Shown: in pieces, positions 43,684 through 53,335 of the stretch
Position numbering within the stretch: the first letter of the stretch is position 1
Layout: the number at the start of each line of letters is the position of its first letter
Assembly: GCA_945859605.1 (NCBI GenBank)
Contig: OX243814.1
Span: 27,055,230-27,119,229, forward strand
Direction of reading: 5' to 3'
Source of the DNA: Lumbricus rubellus
Taxonomy: Eukaryota; Annelida; Clitellata; Crassiclitellata; Lumbricidae
DNA: 64,000 nucleotides
Notes under the pieces: generated by a model
What the model was told of the DNA's origin: nothing
Database searches by the model: none
What the model saw: the letters and a program-made list of their open reading frames with translations, nothing else
Translations under genes and position numbers: made by a program

Positions 43684-43997
43684 CTATTGGCTAATTATGT
43701 CATTCAATACTTGTTTTTCAGAAGACATGCATCAAATGGAGATCTACACTTCTACAGCCTTAGACCCTATATAATAGATTGCCTACGTTTCCAACTGTCT
43801 CGTCAGACAAAGCGTTTTTATAATTGGTTTTAAACTATTTGGACGCTCGCTTAGACTAAACAGAATGTTGCTAGCAGGCTAGCATTCGGCCAACAGTACT
43901 GTCTGAATCCGGTTTGGTTATGCTAGTTCCACTTTTCATTTTGAAGAGCCTAACTGCGTTTTAGCCAAACCACATCAAAGAAACTCATCTAAGCTTT

Positions 43998-44182
43998 CTA
44001 CCGCTGACCGTTTTGAAGGCGATCGCTGAGTTCCGGTCCATTGCACGCCCACTTCTCAATGACCGGAACCGGAAATAGACCGATGCTTCTCCATGTCTTG
44101 ATCACGTGATTCTTGACCTCCTTCCGCAGAAGTTCGATTTCAGATTGCATGTAGCGCACAGCTTTCGAATTTCGGCCAATCT
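43998..44182 (-). CDS. Putative terminal exon of an unrecognised gene
   Basis: On the minus strand a good acceptor (tttacggttgtag) opens a 60-codon frame, EIGRNSKAVRYMQSEIELL then RKEVKNHVIKTWRSIGLFPV, ending in a stop. The peptide is Lys/Glu-rich and may begin with a short coiled coil. I do not recognise the protein. It shares strand with the exon at 46585-46819, but direct joining gives a wrong phase, so at least one more exon would lie between if they are one gene. The frame also continues upstream into intron to an in-frame ATG at 44282, so a short unspliced ORF is possible. Confidence 0.35.
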
Positions 44183-44314
44183 CTACAACCGTAAAATATG
44201 AGCATTTATATTTACTCAAAAAATATGTTAAGCCTTTAAGGTGATTTGGGAGACGGCTACAAAGGCATCGTAGGGCGGCCATGTAGGCCTAATGGCTCTG
44301 GACGCCGTGGTCGA

Positions 44315-44400
44315 ATATTTCAATCAATCAATCAATCAATCAAAATTTATATAGCGCCCCTTCAAGGTACCTACTCAGAGGCGCTCTCGGCCGAGATCAA
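44315..44400 (-). mobile_element. SINE 3' tail fragment with (GATT)n
   Basis: Read on the minus strand: agagcgcctctgagtagg, then ccttgaaggggcgctatataa and a (gatt)n tail. It matches the fragment at 26925-26998 and the tails of full SINEs. Confidence 0.75.
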
Positions 44401-45619
44401 GCGAAAAAAACAATCTTCAACAGTTTGTGAAATTGAGAACAGCTTGGGAGGTGTCGCATGACTTGCGAGTAGGCCTAGGATAGGCCTATAGCCGCGTATG
44501 TGACGTGTCACATTTTCGAGGACTGTGTAGGCCTAGGTCTAGATAATTTCATAATTTCATGTAACAACAAAATGGCTGTTTGGATCTCATTGGTGGTGTG
44601 GTGCTGGAGGTTGGAACCCCCTTATTGGGCCCTTAATCTAGCAATACCCATTGATATCATTAATATTTCATTAATATTTCTGTGTATTAGAAATTCCCAG
44701 TAGGCCTACTTTTTCAAGTTCTGCGACTGCCTTTCTCTAGTTCTCCAACTTGCGCCAATCTCTCTCGGGCGTTGGGTTCTGTGTAGCCTACATCTAGCAA
44801 ACACTGATTATTTCTTCGGCTCAAGTTTTTATATAGGGCCTATAAGTTCGACGTTGATCTAATGCTCATCCTTTCAACAGCTTATAAATTATTATCACTC
44901 GCTGACTGCTGCTGAGGGTACACACATGTTTCGTGCCACTGTAGGCCTATATCGCCTTTGCCGTCACCATAAAGTTTACTTTATTATTATCTTTTAATTA
45001 TAGTGCCATAGATCTTAAGCAGATATACCTCTAACAGTTTGTTAGTATGAAGCAACAGCCGACGATTACGGTGAATATCTGATAATATCAGATATTCATT
45101 TTATTAAAAAGGCTCAAAGTCAACGTGCCTGGTACCAGCGTTCGGAGGCTGCAATCTAGGCCTAACCTATGCGTGGCTCACGTAAAACAGAATATTTTAT
45201 TAGGTGCATGCACGGACTGTTAACCCCCCCCCCCCCGAATGTCTCTGCTCCTTTTGCTTTTGAACGTTTGCCATATTCTGTCTGACTTTAGGCCCAATTT
45301 TGCATTTTTAATTGCCTGTTTTTAGGCCTATATCTCTGTCATTTTGACAAACTCTTCAGCTGTCTACGTGCGTGTATGTGTCTATCGGTCTCTTTTTATA
45401 ATTCAGTATTAATTCCCTGCATGAAAGCTCAGCGTGTGTTTATGTTAACCATTCACCGACCGATGGTATAGAATTTCCCACGCGATTCACTACACTTTGG
45501 TCGGTAAAAGGTTAATTTGAACCGCTTTCTAACATGTAGACAGACGTCAACTGATATTTCAGCCAGAGATTACATGCTTTACACTTCTAATAATTTATAT
45601 TAAATAACATACATCATAA
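44401..45619. other. No gene seen
   Basis: Dense in TAGGCCTA words (44470, 44480, 44527, 44700, 44941, 45157, 45325). No exon with both splice sites could be found that would link the two minus-strand exons flanking this region. Confidence 0.4.
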
Positions 45620-45627
45620 TGAATCAG

Positions 45628-45794
45628 CATGGGCGGAGTTTATCAGAGGCTAGGTGGGCTAAACCCTCCAAGAAGGCCCAAATTCATCTCTTTTACCTTG
45701 AAAATTGTATCCTTTTTCTGGGTTAGCACCCCCAATAAGGCCCAGACTCGGGGTTAGCCCCTCCCTCACGAACGGAAACCAAACTCCGCCCATG
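45628..45794. mobile_element. hAT-like MITE with CATGGGCGGAGTTT ends
   Basis: A 167-bp element with ends catgggcggagttt and aaactccgcccatg and a perfect 8-bp duplication tgaatcag (45620-45627 and 45795-45802). No coding. Confidence 0.93.
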
Positions 45795-45852
45795 TGAATC
45801 AGGTTCTATATTCCGATTGGCAACTCGGCATAAGAATGGTGGGATCTGTTAC

Positions 45853-46075
45853 TGGGCGCGGTGGTGTAGTGGTGGGTTCGGTGCCTTGAAGCCGGAGTGT
45901 TCCAAATCCAAATCCACCTCAAGTCGCCGCGAAGGGACCTTGAGCAAGCCCTTCACTCATTGTTTCTCGTGCGTTTCGGAGTGAAACTTCGATACAGTGT
46001 CCGAGCTGTAGTCGGGAGCGCTTCTGAGTAGCCTAGAGAGCTCAAAGAGGCGCTATAGCAAATGCGAGAAATAAA
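45853..46075 (+). mobile_element. tRNA-derived SINE (copy 1)
   Basis: It starts gggcgcggtggtgtagtgg, an A-box-like tRNA head. A degenerate B-box region and a body with gggaccttgagcaag and ttcggagtgaaac follow, then the tail gggagcgcttctgagtag, aaagaggcgctatag. Body and tail align with the copy at 46324 along their length. Confidence 0.88.
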
Positions 46076-46323
46076 TAAGTAAACGTCGTTCAGCATCATA
46101 TAAATCACTTATTAGGCGGCAATTTAGGCCTAAATCTCTGCTCAGTTTTTGCATTCTTATATTCAGCAAGCAGAATCATCTGCTATACTGTACACTGTAC
46201 AGTGTACACATAGCAATAAACAAGACTTTGAAATTTGGTATCTTAGACACCGGACAAAGAAACACGCATGCTTTGTTAACATTTTTATTATTTGTCAGAA
46301 AATGAAGCCGAATGCACAGTCAG

Positions 46324-46553
46324 TTGGGCGCGGTGGTGTAGTAGTGGCGTCGTTGCCTTGGAGCCGGAAGGTTCGAGGTTCGAATCCACCTCGCCGCGTA
46401 AGGACCTTGGGCAAGTCCTTCACTCACAATTGCTCAGCGCTTCGGCGTGAAACCCCGATGCAGTGTCCGCTCTGCATTCGGGAGTGCCTCTCGGTAGAAG
46501 AGCTTGAAGAGGCGCTATAACAAGTGCATATACAAACAAACATACAAACAAAT
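46324..46553 (+). mobile_element. tRNA-derived SINE (copy 2)
   Basis: The clearest copy. It has the A-box region ggtggtgtagtagtgg, the B box ggttcgaatcc, a body with aaggaccttgggcaagtcc and cttcggcgtgaaac, the tail cgggagtgcctctcgg then gaagaggcgctataac, and a final (acaaa)n-type stretch. It ends 32 bp before the 3' end of the minus-strand exon at 46585. Confidence 0.92.
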
Positions 46554-46584
46554 AGCATGACATTGAAGACACGCATGCACTCAC

Positions 46585-46819
46585 CGGCAATACGTCACCC
46601 AGAACTGACTGTCCTGGAGAATTTCCAGCGGAATTTCGTGGTGGAAAAATGAACTTCCATCGAGTGAAATTATCCGCGCTCCTTCTTCCAGCAAAGTCAC
46701 GCTCGTGTTCAGATGGTCCGAACAGACGGCAAGGATGTTCATCGCAGATGATTCTACCTCGTCATCATCGGTGCTGTTGCCAGGGCAACTGATGACGTCA
46801 TCAGTTGATGATGCTGATG
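46585..46819 (-). CDS. Internal exon of an unrecognised gene
   Basis: A 235-bp open segment on the minus strand with a strong acceptor (ctttatttcag) and a consensus donor (GTGAGT). It encodes 77 whole codons: an acidic, Ser-rich start (SSTDDVISCPGN, STDDDEVESS) then a more folded-looking part (MNILAVCSDHLNTSVTLLEE, GARIISLDGSSFFHHE, DSQFWVTYCR). It enters and leaves with two bases of a split codon at each end. Both splice sites and the protein-like composition make it credible, but I cannot name the family. Further exons were not found; the candidate terminal exon at 43998-44182 needs an intermediate. Confidence 0.55.
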
Positions 46820-46892
46820 CTGAAATAAAGCGTGGGAAATTAAAGCCAACTCTACTATAGTTTGTTCGTATGTTTGTATGTGTACTTGTTAT

Positions 46893-46945
46893 AGGCTTAT
46901 AGCGCCCCTTCAAACTATCTTTGCTCAGAGGCGCTCCCGAATAAA
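46893..46945 (-). mobile_element. SINE 3' tail fragment
   Basis: The plus-strand sequence cttatagcgccccttcaaac then gctcagaggcgctcccga is the reverse complement of the SINE tail. The rest of the element is not recognisable. Confidence 0.65.
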
Positions 46946-46972
46946 GCGTAGAAAATGAAAAACGACTGCTAG

Positions 46973-47394
46973 GCCTAGGCCTACTATTATAGTAGAACCT
47001 ATTATAGTGCTACCTTAGTGAGATAAGCATCATCACTTCACTGCATGCATGTGGTTCGATGGTTCGGATCCTAATTAAGCATCCGCGCGTGACCTGTTTG
47101 TGTTTTAATTGCGTTATCATTAAAAATTAAGCTAAATTTAGGCTACTTTGTCAGATAACTAGTTCTGTATGCCGTTTATATAGCGCCCGTATATTTAGTT
47201 GATTAAACTTTGAATGCTGTGATGCTTATAAATGATCATCAGTAGAATAATTATTACCGTAGGCTACCTTTCGCTCTCGTCGAAGTCAACGCGTTATGAG
47301 CGTTTTTTATTATTAGGCCTACTATTATAGTAGAACTTATTATAGTGCTACCTTAGTGAGATAAGCATCATCACTTCACTGCATGCATGTGGTA
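46973..47394 (+). repeat. 80-bp direct repeats 341 bp apart
   Basis: The segment ctactattatagtagaac through cactgcatgcatgtgg occurs at about 46981-47054 and, with one difference (acctat versus acttat), at about 47320-47393. Near-identity implies a recent local event. It could be a segmental duplication or the ends of an unknown element; I see no TG...CA ends or target duplication. Confidence 0.75.
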
Positions 47395-47912
47395 GGCTTT
47401 TGATTCCAACAACCAATTTAAAATTATGTCCGCAATACTTTGTTTTGGGTTTATCACGATTAGGCTACATCATAGGCTATTTTTATTACAGGAATATTTA
47501 AGAAATAATGGTCAAGACAACGCGTTCTTAGAAATCGTAACGAAAATGAACACGTCAGACTCTATAGGCCTACTCACAAACAAAAGGCATTATACTCATC
47601 ATCGTGATCAGGAATGCCACTTGAAACATGAACTTCATCGTTATCATCCTCCTTCTCCTCTGCATCCTCTGCTCATTCACCGACTCAACAACCTGAGCTC
47701 AGTGAGCTGAACCAAGGGCTCCTTTATTTTATCTAGACCTCCTTGGCTGAACCGAACACCACGGACTTTGATATTTTATCCACTTCTAAAGCAGGCTCTT
47801 ATCCACACATCTATACTACCACTACATATCACTTTCAATTTAACCTCACCCCATAATATATATTATATACATATATGGACAGATATATTTATATAATATT
47901 ATGTCTAATTGT
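47395..47912. other. No gene seen
   Basis: The plus frame 47426-47710 is His- and Leu-rich, with a short pyrimidine-rich section and no motif. Nothing is supported. Confidence 0.35.
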
Positions 47913-47913
47913 C

Positions 47914-48050
47914 TATATATACACACACATATGTATAAGTGAATATATATATAGGCCTATATATATAAGTGAATATATATATAGGCCTATATATATATAT
48001 ATAGGCCTATATATATATTCACTTATACATATGTGTGTGTATATATATAG
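47914..48050. repeat. AT-rich near-perfect palindrome
   Basis: tatatatacacacacatatg then tataagtgaatatatat at 47914-47950 is matched in reverse complement at about 48011-48047. The centre holds three ataggcctat units. Length and symmetry suggest cruciform or hairpin potential; the following (GT)n may be a slippage extension. Confidence 0.85.
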
Positions 48051-48056
48051 GCCTAT

Positions 48057-48058
48057 AT

Positions 48059-48123
<65 letters not shown>
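48057..48123 (+). repeat. (GT)n microsatellite
   Basis: About 31 GT units, uninterrupted after the first few bases. Confidence 0.97.
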
Positions 48124-48126
<3 letters not shown>

Positions 48127-49654
48127 CGCTGAAGCTTAGCCTATATCTGGCATAATTTTAGTGCTGCTTTCGACTCAATAAAATCTGCGATCTAAAGATT
48201 TGCTACTTAGCCTATTATAGGCGTGTAGCCTAATGTAGCTTTGATGCCACTGCCACACCCACCGAACCGCACGTACCATGTTGACACGCACACAAATAGG
48301 CCTACATGGGCAGTGTTTTTAGTCTATTTAGCGTTTTAGTGACCTAGCTATATAGGGCCTACAATAGTCTGAAAGATGAGAAGCGTCAGTAGGCCTATTA
48401 GAGCCGCTGCATTTTTATTTTGTTTAATTAGGCCTATTATTTAGAGACTGCATGCGGAATTCAGAATGCCGATAGCCTAGGCCTATATGTTAGGTGTTCT
48501 TTTCTAAGTCCTCAGGAGATAACTTTAGGTGCTTTATTATAGGCCTAGTTTCAAGTGCATTAGGCCTACATTAGCATTCACATCATTGCATTTGCAGCCT
48601 CTAAGGGACAGAGCCGAAGATAAGATGCACCTTGTGCATAGATAGGTGCACGCGCCTCGGCGTGTCAACACCGACCTAGCACGCGACTATTATTTTCTTG
48701 ATTTAAAAATACATTAATTGATTAGTTTTCAAATATTGCATTGACACAGTTATCTTGCGCTTGAAGGATAAATTCTTGAATGAATGAATGAATGAATGAA
48801 TGAATGAATGAATGAATGAATGAATGAATATAGGCCTAGTTCAAATTATTTGAACCAAATCTCTGTCTGACTCTCTTAATATGACCAATTTCTCCATCCG
48901 TGTCTGCCTATCTGCTTATCTGACTGTCTGTTTTCGTCCCTCCGCCCCTCCCTTCCTCTCTACATGGGCTTCCTGTTCAGTACACTGAGAACAAGATAAA
49001 ATTTAAATCGTGTGTCTGCTTACTTGCTAACTACTATGGTATCGGTTTTCTAGTTACACGATTCATAATCTTTGCACGCCATTTGTGTGTAAAGACTTGA
49101 AATAAGAAGGGAAGCTAACGGCATTTTAGTAGGTTTTCTAGAAATACGATGTTTTGGCAAGTGCAATCTAATACTTCCACAAAACGTTGAAATTATGAAT
49201 TTCCTAAGTAATTTGCATCGTGTTGATATGTTTCTGAAGTTGGTTTAAAGATTTGAATCGTGCTCGTATGTGTTTGTGAGTGTAATTGAAACTACCGCTG
49301 AGCTGTCGTGGTCGGTTATTTTGTGGGGAATGTAAAACCGTAACTCTCGACTTTTCTTGTTGATAAATAAGAAAAAACCGTTTTACTTGGTCTTCGGGAT
49401 TACGCCGTTGTTATTTATATTCGATATTAGAGAACGGAAGGGTTTTAAAAGACATTAGTTATGAATAAAGGAAGTGCTCGTTACAATGTCCATCTGTTCT
49501 GTATTATCTGTTCTTTTCTCCCCGTAAAATAGTTGTTTTCTTTAAATGTTGCATCTCATATTACGGTATATTTTGCGCTATGGATACTTGAAGTTTCAAA
49601 ACTTGTGAACAACGTGGCTACTCCAGATTTGGATAGAACAATTGTATCGTATCT
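48124..49654. other. No gene; (GAAT)n at 48776-48828
   Basis: It contains the last dense group of TAGGCCTA words (48296 to 48831) and a (GAAT)n array. From about 48,840 rightward the octamer disappears for 12.6 kb. No coding is supported; sequence after 49,000 may belong to the regulatory region of the ELAV-like gene. Confidence 0.5.
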
Positions 49655-50170
49655 ATAAATTTATGAAGCGCCTATCACAATGCACACCACTCAGAGATGC
49701 TTCCAGGGTAAGGGACCCAGAGAAAGAAAGTAGTTTTGAGACAGCAAAAGATGTGATTTGGGTACCAGTTAATAATTAAAAAAGAAGGTGTCAATGGAGA
49801 GAGCTGATTCCAAAGTGTAGGGCCAAAATGAAATAAAACTTGAGCAAAAGCTCAAGTTTTGGCAGACCATGCTGGTGGAACAAGGTCATGTCTGCCACGT
49901 GAGTGTAGTGGATGAAGCAAAGATGCTAAAGTTGCCAGGTGGATGAGATCATAAAAACACTTGGGCCAGAGTAGGACCAATAAATTAAAGTAAAAACCTT
50001 GATCGGGAAATGATCAGTGAGATGGCACCAGTGAAGACGATCAAACATGAAAGAAGACACTGAAGAGGAAATTGAGCAAACAAGTCTTGCAACTGCATTT
50101 AGAATGAACTGGAGGGCAAGGAGAGATGAACAATGTGTTGTGTACACTGGAAGGATTACTAAAATGTTTA
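49655..50170 (-). mobile_element. LINE 3' fragment (CR1/L2-like), decayed
   Basis: On the minus strand, FILNAVARLVCSISSSVSSF then LHWCHLTDHFPIKVFTLIYW resembles the conserved LNASARL...LHWLPLTARIQYKI block of the copy at 54285-54915. The tail, read on minus, is ggaagcatctctgagtgg then gtgataggcgcttcataaat, again the shared hairpin-type end. It lies about 360 bp upstream of the ELAV-like transcript region. Confidence 0.7.
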
Positions 50171-50533
50171 TTAGAATTACTATTAAAAGGTGATGCTTCT
50201 GCAGTGGAAGGCACGCAATGCATGCATGCAGAACGAAATTTTTTCTTCTGTGGTGAAGTACTAGGTCTTTGTATCTGCGTATAAAATTTTTAGGTCTATG
50301 ATAAAATGTAGTGGCGACACTTTTTCTTGCAATTTTTTTCAATGACTTACATCAAGAATTTGTTATGCTGTTAGCGGTGTTAGCCATATATCAAGAACCA
50401 TCTTATATGTTATTGTTTTCTGTATGTGATTTAATTTGGGATCTATTTCTACAGCCATCTTATATGAGACTGTTTTGTTATAACAACATAACAGTGTGGT
50501 GTATTAAAATATTTTCGTTCTTTGCCATTTTAG

Positions 50534-50640
50534 ATAGTGGTGTGACGTGCTTTTGGTGTCGCAAAGCAGCAGCAAGCAGCTAATTCACGTGAGAAGCATT
50601 CCGAGAACTATATCCGAAATCCATTACACGACCAGCAGCA
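50534..50640 (+). promoter_or_regulatory. Putative 5'UTR exon part of the ELAV-like gene
   Basis: A splice acceptor, ttctttgccattttag, ends at 50533. The 107 bp from there to the ATG contain cagcagcagcaa repeats and no upstream ATG. The gene may therefore have a 5'UTR intron although its CDS has none. Confidence 0.45.
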
Positions 50641-51729
50641 ATGTCGGACGTCAAGAAAGACACGTTGATCATCAATTACTTGCCGCAGACCCTGGCGGAC
50701 GAAGACTTTGAGTCGATGTTCGCAAGCGTGGGAGAGCTGAGAGCGTGTAAAATCGTCCGAGACCGCGGAAGCGGTTACAGCTTTGGATTCGGTTTTGTGG
50801 AGTACGTCAACGACACGGACGCGGCGAAGGCGATCGAGCTTCTGAACGGAACCCAGCTGCAGAACAAGGTCATCAAGGTCGCGTACTCGCGCAAGGGCGA
50901 GAAGATAAAGGGCGCGACGCTGCACGTGCGCAACCTTCCGAAGACGTGCTCGGAGAAGGAGTTGGAGACGCTCTTCTCCGTCTACGGCACCATCATCCAG
51001 TGTCGCATTCTGACGGACCGAGACACGGGGGAGTCGAGAGGCGTTGGGTTCGTCCTGTACCACACCCGAGATCAGGCGGAGGCGGCGATGACGGCTCTTC
51101 ACGGCACGATGCCACCCGGCTGTGCGGCTGCTCTCAACGTCAGCTTCGCCCAGGACAAGAACCGACCTCCCGGGGAGCTCCAGCAGACGTTCTCGGGCTA
51201 TGGTGATGCCGTGATTGATGCGTACGATCCGTACGAAGCGGTCGTCGGTGGGTACGGTGGCTACAGCTTCCCTCCTTTTGGGGCGGGTCTGGCAAGTCGA
51301 GTTCCCCGGCTGGGGGTTCCGAGGGGGAGGGGAAGAGGTGTTCCACGAGGCCGGGGAAGGGGCGGACCGATGAGAAATCTAATGTCCGCGGTTCGGCATC
51401 GCTATAACCCGATGATTGCTGAGGGAGCCTACGGAGAATCGTCCACCTCTCTCGTGGCGAATTCTTCCGCGGCCGAGCAGGGATACGTTATCTACGCGTA
51501 CAATATCGGAGCGCAAACCACACAGGAAGAACTGTCCGATCTGTTTTCACTGTACGGGACTGTCACGAAAGTAGACGTCATCTGGGACTACCTGAAACAC
51601 ATGGGCAAAGGATACGGATTTGTTACGATGCCCGATTACGAGGAGGCGGCGTACGCGATCCAGTGCCTGAATGGTTACAATTACGCTGGGAAGCCACTTC
51701 AAGTCTCTTTTAAGACCCCGAAAGCATAG
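50641..51729 (+). CDS. ELAV/Hu-type RNA-binding protein, three RRMs, intronless CDS (362 aa)
   Basis: Three RNA-recognition motifs in the ELAV order. RRM1 is at about residues 8-83 (RNP2 LIINYL, RNP1 SFGFGFVEY), RRM2 at about 94-172 (LHVRNL; RGVGFVLY) and RRM3 at about 282-358 (VIYAYN; GKGYGFVTM). A hinge between RRM2 and RRM3 carries an Arg-Gly-rich stretch (GVPRGRGRGVPRGRGRGG), as ELAV hinges often house localisation signals. Family members bind AU/U-rich RNA and control neuronal splicing, stability and polyadenylation. The start gives the expected short N-terminus. The CDS is far more GC-rich than its surroundings and has no introns, unlike typical ELAV-like genes, which suggests origin by retroposition; it is intact and probably functional. 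No poly-A tract or target duplication remains visible. Confidence 0.93.
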   Translation: MSDVKKDTLIINYLPQTLADEDFESMFASVGELRACKIVRDRGSGYSFGFGFVEYVNDTDAAKAIELLNGTQLQNKVIKVAYSRKGEKIKGATLHVRNLPKTCSEKELETLFSVYGTIIQCRILTDRDTGESRGVGFVLYHTRDQAEAAMTALHGTMPPGCAAALNVSFAQDKNRPPGELQQTFSGYGDAVIDAYDPYEAVVGGYGGYSFPPFGAGLASRVPRLGVPRGRGRGVPRGRGRGGPMRNLMSAVRHRYNPMIAEGAYGESSTSLVANSSAAEQGYVIYAYNIGAQTTQEELSDLFSLYGTVTKVDVIWDYLKHMGKGYGFVTMPDYEEAAYAIQCLNGYNYAGKPLQVSFKTPKA

Positions 51730-52580
51730 GCGTTTCGTCTAAAACAGAGGAGAATGGACTGTACAGAAATTATTTGTTGAATGTTCTGAAATGTTCATTC
51801 GCATGCTGGGATGTGGATTTTGAGAATGCTCGTAGTTCATATATGTACACGGAACTTCGCAAATTGAACATTCAAGTTTGACTTATTTCGTTCGACGTAT
51901 TGCACCATAATTGAAAAAAATTACTTTAATTTTCATTGTTTATTCATTCGGTTTAAGAAATAAAAGATCATTTTTGAAGTTACGGATTTTTACAAGCTGA
52001 TGGCCTTCTGCCATACTTGTACTTCTAAATATTATTAAACTGTATTTTAACAGACCTAGCAAGTATCAACCTTATCCCTTAAAAACTTGTTGAATATAAA
52101 CCTTTGAGAATATGAGTATTTAATATTAAAGCAAAGAATGTTTAAGTATGTGTGATATATCTTTTGACATCTTACATCTAAAAGGCTTTAAAACAAATTG
52201 GTTTTTATTGTCTTTAATGCACACTTTATAATTATTATTATTATTATAATGGTATTCCTGGAAGCCATATGTATCGCTGTCTTGTACAAGTGTGTTGCTT
52301 AACATGGTTGCAGTCTGAGGAAAAATTAAATATGGAATTCAAAATTAAAATATGTAATTCAATTTTTAAATGTTATGTTATAGCGATGAATGGTTCAAGG
52401 AAACCTTGGTGACACATTGTTCATATTAATTATACTATGCTTTTTTAATATACTAGCACTGGTTTAATCATAAGTTATATAATTATATTACTTGGTAATG
52501 GGTTAAATTTCTTTTTGATGGTACTGTGTAAAAATAAGTGTGCATTAACTAATTTGTTCCTTATGCTGTCATGCAATAAA
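51730..52580 (+). terminator. 3'UTR and polyadenylation signals of the ELAV-like gene
   Basis: AT-rich 3' region with U-rich stretches. AATAAA occurs at 51959-51964 and at 52575-52580 (atgcaataaacctg); either could end the transcript. The U-rich content is typical of ELAV targets, including autoregulation, but that is inference. Confidence 0.5.
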
Positions 52581-52691
52581 CCTGTATTAAATGTGTGCAG
52601 ATTTCATGAGTAACAGCTTGGGAACCTTATTAATTCCAAGATTAATTCCTGTACAAGACAGATCTGTGACCAAAAAAATCTGGCTACAGTT

Positions 52692-52886
52692 CAGGGCTTT
52701 TTTAACGTGCAGTTGCACACAAAATGTGCAGTTGTAAATGAATTTGTGCAGTTGTAGAGGCACTTCTGTACAGTTAAAACTAGCAAAAAACGGTCATTGT
52801 CCTCCGATCGGAAGTAATTTACCATGGAGGATGGGAAGGAAAAGGGGTTACAAGTGCAGTTCTAAAATTTCTTAAAAACAGCCCTG
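52692..52886 (+). mobile_element. hAT-like MITE, family A (copy 3)
   Basis: A 195-bp element from cagggcttttttaacg to aaaacagccctg with a perfect 8-bp duplication ctacagtt (52684-52691 and 52887-52894). Same family as 14798-14984 and 26315-26515. Confidence 0.95.
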
Positions 52887-52894
52887 CTACAGTT

Positions 52895-53183
52895 TCTCAG
52901 GCCATTTAAACAGCACATTGCAAAATCCATCTGCATTTAGTGTTTATAATATCCCTTCCTGCATTCTTAGGCCATATATAAGTCTAGTGAATGGTGCAGG
53001 TGTGCTTGTTTGCATTTGTTTTAATTTTAAAAACTGCTGTCCTAGCCAAAACTTTCCAGTCTTGCCCATGTTTGTTATGTATACTGCCCCATGTAGTGTA
53101 ACGTTATTTCATTCTTTGTCTCACGCATTGCATACAACTTACTCTTGAACTGTATTCCTTTCTCACCATCTCTTTGTTCCACG
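52895..53183. other. No gene seen
   Basis: Short intergenic stretch between a MITE and a SINE. Confidence 0.4.
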
Positions 53184-53335
53184 TTGGGGCACAGTGGTGT
53201 AGTGGTGGCGTCATTGCCTTGGAGCCGGAAGGTTCGAATCCGCCTCGCCGCGTAAGGACCTTGGGCAAGTTCTTCATTCACAATTGCTCAGCACTTCGGC
53301 GTGAAACTCGGATGCAGTGTCCGCTATGTTGTGGG
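53184..53335 (+). mobile_element. tRNA-derived SINE (copy 3, 3' truncated)
   Basis: Starts ttggggcacagtggtgtag, with B box ggttcgaatcc and body aaggaccttgggcaag and cttcggcgtgaaac. It breaks off after gcagtgtccgctatg and lacks the hairpin tail. Confidence 0.88.

Noticed and set aside
45853..46553. Possible functional tRNA genes
   Set aside because: The A-box and B-box regions belong to SINE copies with long bodies and hairpin tails; no intact cloverleaf with anticodon and acceptor pairing could be drawn.
50608..51102. 164-codon minus-strand frame opposite the ELAV-like gene
   Set aside because: It is the antisense of RRM1 and RRM2; the plus strand has the RNP motifs.
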